64,000 bases of DNA from assembly GCF_000737065.1 (NCBI RefSeq), contig NZ_AQRC01000006.1:1-64000 (forward strand), read 5' to 3'. Every line of letters begins with the position of its first letter. Position 1 is the first letter of the stretch. Positions 62,214 to 64,000 of the stretch are shown piece by piece. The notes under the pieces are model-generated. The model made no database searches and had not been told where the DNA came from. It was given only the letters and a program-made list of their open reading frames with translations. The stretch comes from Thioclava atlantica. GTDB lineage: Bacteria > Pseudomonadota > Alphaproteobacteria > Rhodobacterales > Rhodobacteraceae. The translations under genes and the position numbers were made by a program.

Positions 62214-63224
62214 TTGGGACTGAGGGATCTGATCAGGCTGCGTCGCAAGCGCAGGTTGAGACAGCTTCGCGCCTTTCTAAAAAGGCGGGAACTCAAAGCC
62301 CTTTCCGATCGCACCGCCCAGATCCGCCCCGACGACATCCTCGTCTTCGTCACCGCCCGAAACGAACGCGTCCGCCTGCCCTATTTCCTGCGCTATTACC
62401 GCGACATGGGCGTCAACCATTTCCTTTTCGTGGACAATGGCAGCGATGACGGTTCGACCGAATATCTCGCCCGGCAGGAGGATTGCTCGGTCTGGCACAC
62501 GGAAGCTTCCTACAAGGCCTCGCAATTCGGCATCGACTGGATGAATTGGCTGCTGCGCAAATACGGCACCGGTCACTGGACGCTCACCGTCGATCCGGAC
62601 GAGTTCTTCGTCTACCCGTTCTGCGATACGCGCCCGATCCGCGCGCTGACCGACTGGCTCGACACCTACGGGCTGCGCTCCTTCCCGGCGATGCTGCTCG
62701 ACATGTATCCGAAGGGCCCGATCGACGCGAAACCCTATATCGAGGGGCAGAACCCGTTCGATCAGGCCTGCTGGTTCGACGCGGGCAATTACATGATCTC
62801 GCAGAACCCGGACTACCGGAACCTGTGGATCCAGGGCGGGCCGCGGGTGCGGATGTTCTTTGCCGAGGATCCCTATCGGTCGCCTTCGCTCAACAAGATC
62901 CCGCTGGTGAAATGGGCGCGCGGTCATGTCTATGCCTCCTCGACGCACATGCTGCTGCCGCGCGGGCTCAACCAGGTCTATGACACGATCGGCGGCGAGA
63001 TGGTCTCGGGTTGCCTGCTGCATGCGAAGTTCCTCTCGCCGCTGACGGCGAAGGTGGCCGAGGAGCTGCGCCGCGAACAGCATTATGCCGGGTCGCGGGA
63101 ATATCACGCCTATGCCCAGACGATCGCGCAGCAGCCCGATCTGTGGTGCAAATGGTCGGAAAAATATATCAACTGGCGCCAGCTCGAGATCCTCGGGCTG
63201 ATGTCCAAGGGCAATTGGGCGTAG
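62214..63224 (+). CDS. Glycosyltransferase, family 2-like (paralogue B)
   Basis: A 336-residue protein with the same architecture as paralogue A: LVFVTARNERVRLPYFLRYY, FLFVDNGSDDGSTEYLA, LTVDPDEFFVYP (metal site DPD instead of DAD), FPAMLLDMYPKG, KIPLVKWARGHVY and SCLLHAKFL-like region near the end. The TTG start follows a gaagggacag site. The gene is separated from paralogue A by a 194-base region with its own candidate operator and promoter, so it may be a separate unit. It ends 13 bases before the next gene. Confidence 0.87.
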   Translation: MGLRDLIRLRRKRRLRQLRAFLKRRELKALSDRTAQIRPDDILVFVTARNERVRLPYFLRYYRDMGVNHFLFVDNGSDDGSTEYLARQEDCSVWHTEASYKASQFGIDWMNWLLRKYGTGHWTLTVDPDEFFVYPFCDTRPIRALTDWLDTYGLRSFPAMLLDMYPKGPIDAKPYIEGQNPFDQACWFDAGNYMISQNPDYRNLWIQGGPRVRMFFAEDPYRSPSLNKIPLVKWARGHVYASSTHMLLPRGLNQVYDTIGGEMVSGCLLHAKFLSPLTAKVAEELRREQHYAGSREYHAYAQTIAQQPDLWCKWSEKYINWRQLEILGLMSKGNWA

Positions 63225-63237
63225 GGGGCTCGGGCGA

Positions 63238-64000
63238 GTGACGGTCGGTTTCATCATGATGTGCCACACCGCGCTCGACCGGGCGGCACAGGTCGCGCGG
63301 TTCTGGGCCGAAAGCGGCGCGCCGGTGGTGATCCATGTCGACAAGCGCGTGCCGGGGCTCGAATTCGGCGGGCTCAAGCGGGCGCTGGCGGACCTCGACA
63401 CCGTCTCCTTCTCGCGGCGCTACAAATGCGAATGGGGCACCTGGTCGCTCGTCGCCGCGAGCCAGGCCGCGGCCGAGCAGATGCTCGAACGTCACCAGCA
63501 TGTCCGCCATGTCTATCTCGCCTCCGGCTCCTGCCTGCCATTGCGCCCGGTTCAGGAACTGACCGACTACCTCGACGCCCGGCCCGAGACCGATTTCATC
63601 GAGAGCGTGACCACCACCGAGGTCGGGTGGACGGTCGGCGGCATCGATATCGAGCGTTTCACCCTGCGCTTCCCCTTCTCGTGGAAGAAGCAGCGCCGGC
63701 TCTTCGACCGCTATGTGGAATTCCAGCGCAAGACCGGCTTCCGGCGCCGCATCCCCGACGGTCTCGTGCCGCATCTGGGCAGCCAGTGGTGGTGCCTGAC
63801 GCGGCGCACCCTGTCGGCGATCCTGCAAGATCCCGACCGTCCGCTCTACGACCGGTATTTCAAGCGCGTCTGGATCCCGGACGAGAGCTATTTCCAGACC
63901 CTCTCAAGGCTCTATTCCACCTCGATCGAGAGCCGGTCGCTCACGCTCACGAAGTTCGATTTCCAGGGCAAGCCGCATATCTTCTACGACGATCACCTGC
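63238..64000 (+). CDS. Core-2/I-branching-like glycosyltransferase, partial (cut by window edge)
   Basis: The frame starts with GTG at 63238, 13 bases after the previous stop, with gggggctcggg ahead of it. The 254 visible residues begin MTVGFIMMCHTALDRAAQVA and continue ARFWAESGAPVVIHVDKRV, then KCEWGTWSLVAASQAAAEQM, HVYLASGSCLPLRPVQEL, GSQWWCLTRRTLSAIL and IPDESYFQTLSRLY. This is the GT14 (Core-2/I-branching) pattern found in Rhodobacteraceae polysaccharide loci. No stop codon is reached. It is probably co-transcribed with paralogue B. Donor and acceptor are unknown. Confidence 0.88.
   Translation, partial: MTVGFIMMCHTALDRAAQVARFWAESGAPVVIHVDKRVPGLEFGGLKRALADLDTVSFSRRYKCEWGTWSLVAASQAAAEQMLERHQHVRHVYLASGSCLPLRPVQELTDYLDARPETDFIESVTTTEVGWTVGGIDIERFTLRFPFSWKKQRRLFDRYVEFQRKTGFRRRIPDGLVPHLGSQWWCLTRRTLSAILQDPDRPLYDRYFKRVWIPDESYFQTLSRLYSTSIESRSLTLTKFDFQGKPHIFYDDHL

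Overview
The window is a GC-rich alphaproteobacterial chromosome segment, most consistent with Rhodobacteraceae (a Rhodobacter, Paracoccus or Thioclava-like organism). The evidence is the gene content and order: secA-ppiC-argJ-mutT, rimP-nusA-ylxR-infB, a CcrM-type adenine methyltransferase, paired Hpt and PP2C response-regulator genes, and many start-stop overlapping genes. The genus is an inference from recalled gene order, not from a search.

Positions 1-12037 look like an acquired accessory island. It carries a periplasmic His-containing protein, a LysR regulator, a stand-alone HMA metallochaperone, a P1B ATPase with an unusual CPG membrane motif, a DUF924 protein, a second P1B ATPase of the SPC/HEGGT (P1B-4) class, a small membrane protein, a cytochrome b561, a three-gene ABC exporter (ATPase, FtsX-type permease, HlyD-type adaptor) with its TetR regulator, and a small AlpA/excisionase-like DNA-binding protein in AT-rich DNA. 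The island ends abruptly against the last 53 codons of radC (12038-12199), so radC is the probable insertion target. The left end of the island and any integrase lie outside the window.

From 12200 to about 55000 the window is core chromosome. It holds protein export and folding (secA, ppiC), arginine biosynthesis (argJ, argG), the transcription and translation operon rimP-nusA-ylxR-infB, tspO, a proline iminopeptidase, ubiG, mog, a Gly-Asn-rich coiled-coil repeat protein, ilvA and an Hpt/PP2C signalling pair. These are followed by a tightly packed hslO-nudL-cca-ABC-RNA methyltransferase run, two L,D-transpeptidases flanking a CAP lipoprotein, hemH, otsBA trehalose synthesis, an NDUFAF5-like methyltransferase divergent from comF, grxC-nit-marR, ccrM, rnhB, a membrane-anchored winged-helix protein with a small secreted partner, and the carboxy(nor)spermidine pathway. 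Three copies of a long nested palindrome (27062, 42020 and 48601) each sit between convergent genes.

From 55000 to the right edge is a tRNA-Arg(CCT), a LacI-type regulator and a surface-polysaccharide region: a KpsM-like ABC permease, cysQ, kdsB, galU, galE, two paralogous family-2-like glycosyltransferases and a Core-2/I-branching-like glycosyltransferase cut by the window edge. The upstream regions of galU and of the second glycosyltransferase share a closely similar interrupted palindrome, suggesting a common regulator.

The most interesting leads are the radC-inserted metal/exporter island, the CPG-motif ATPase with a split metal-binding domain, the convergent-gene palindromes, the C-terminal membrane-tethered OmpR-type winged helix, the three-GANTC cluster upstream of ccrM, and the shared motif in the polysaccharide region.
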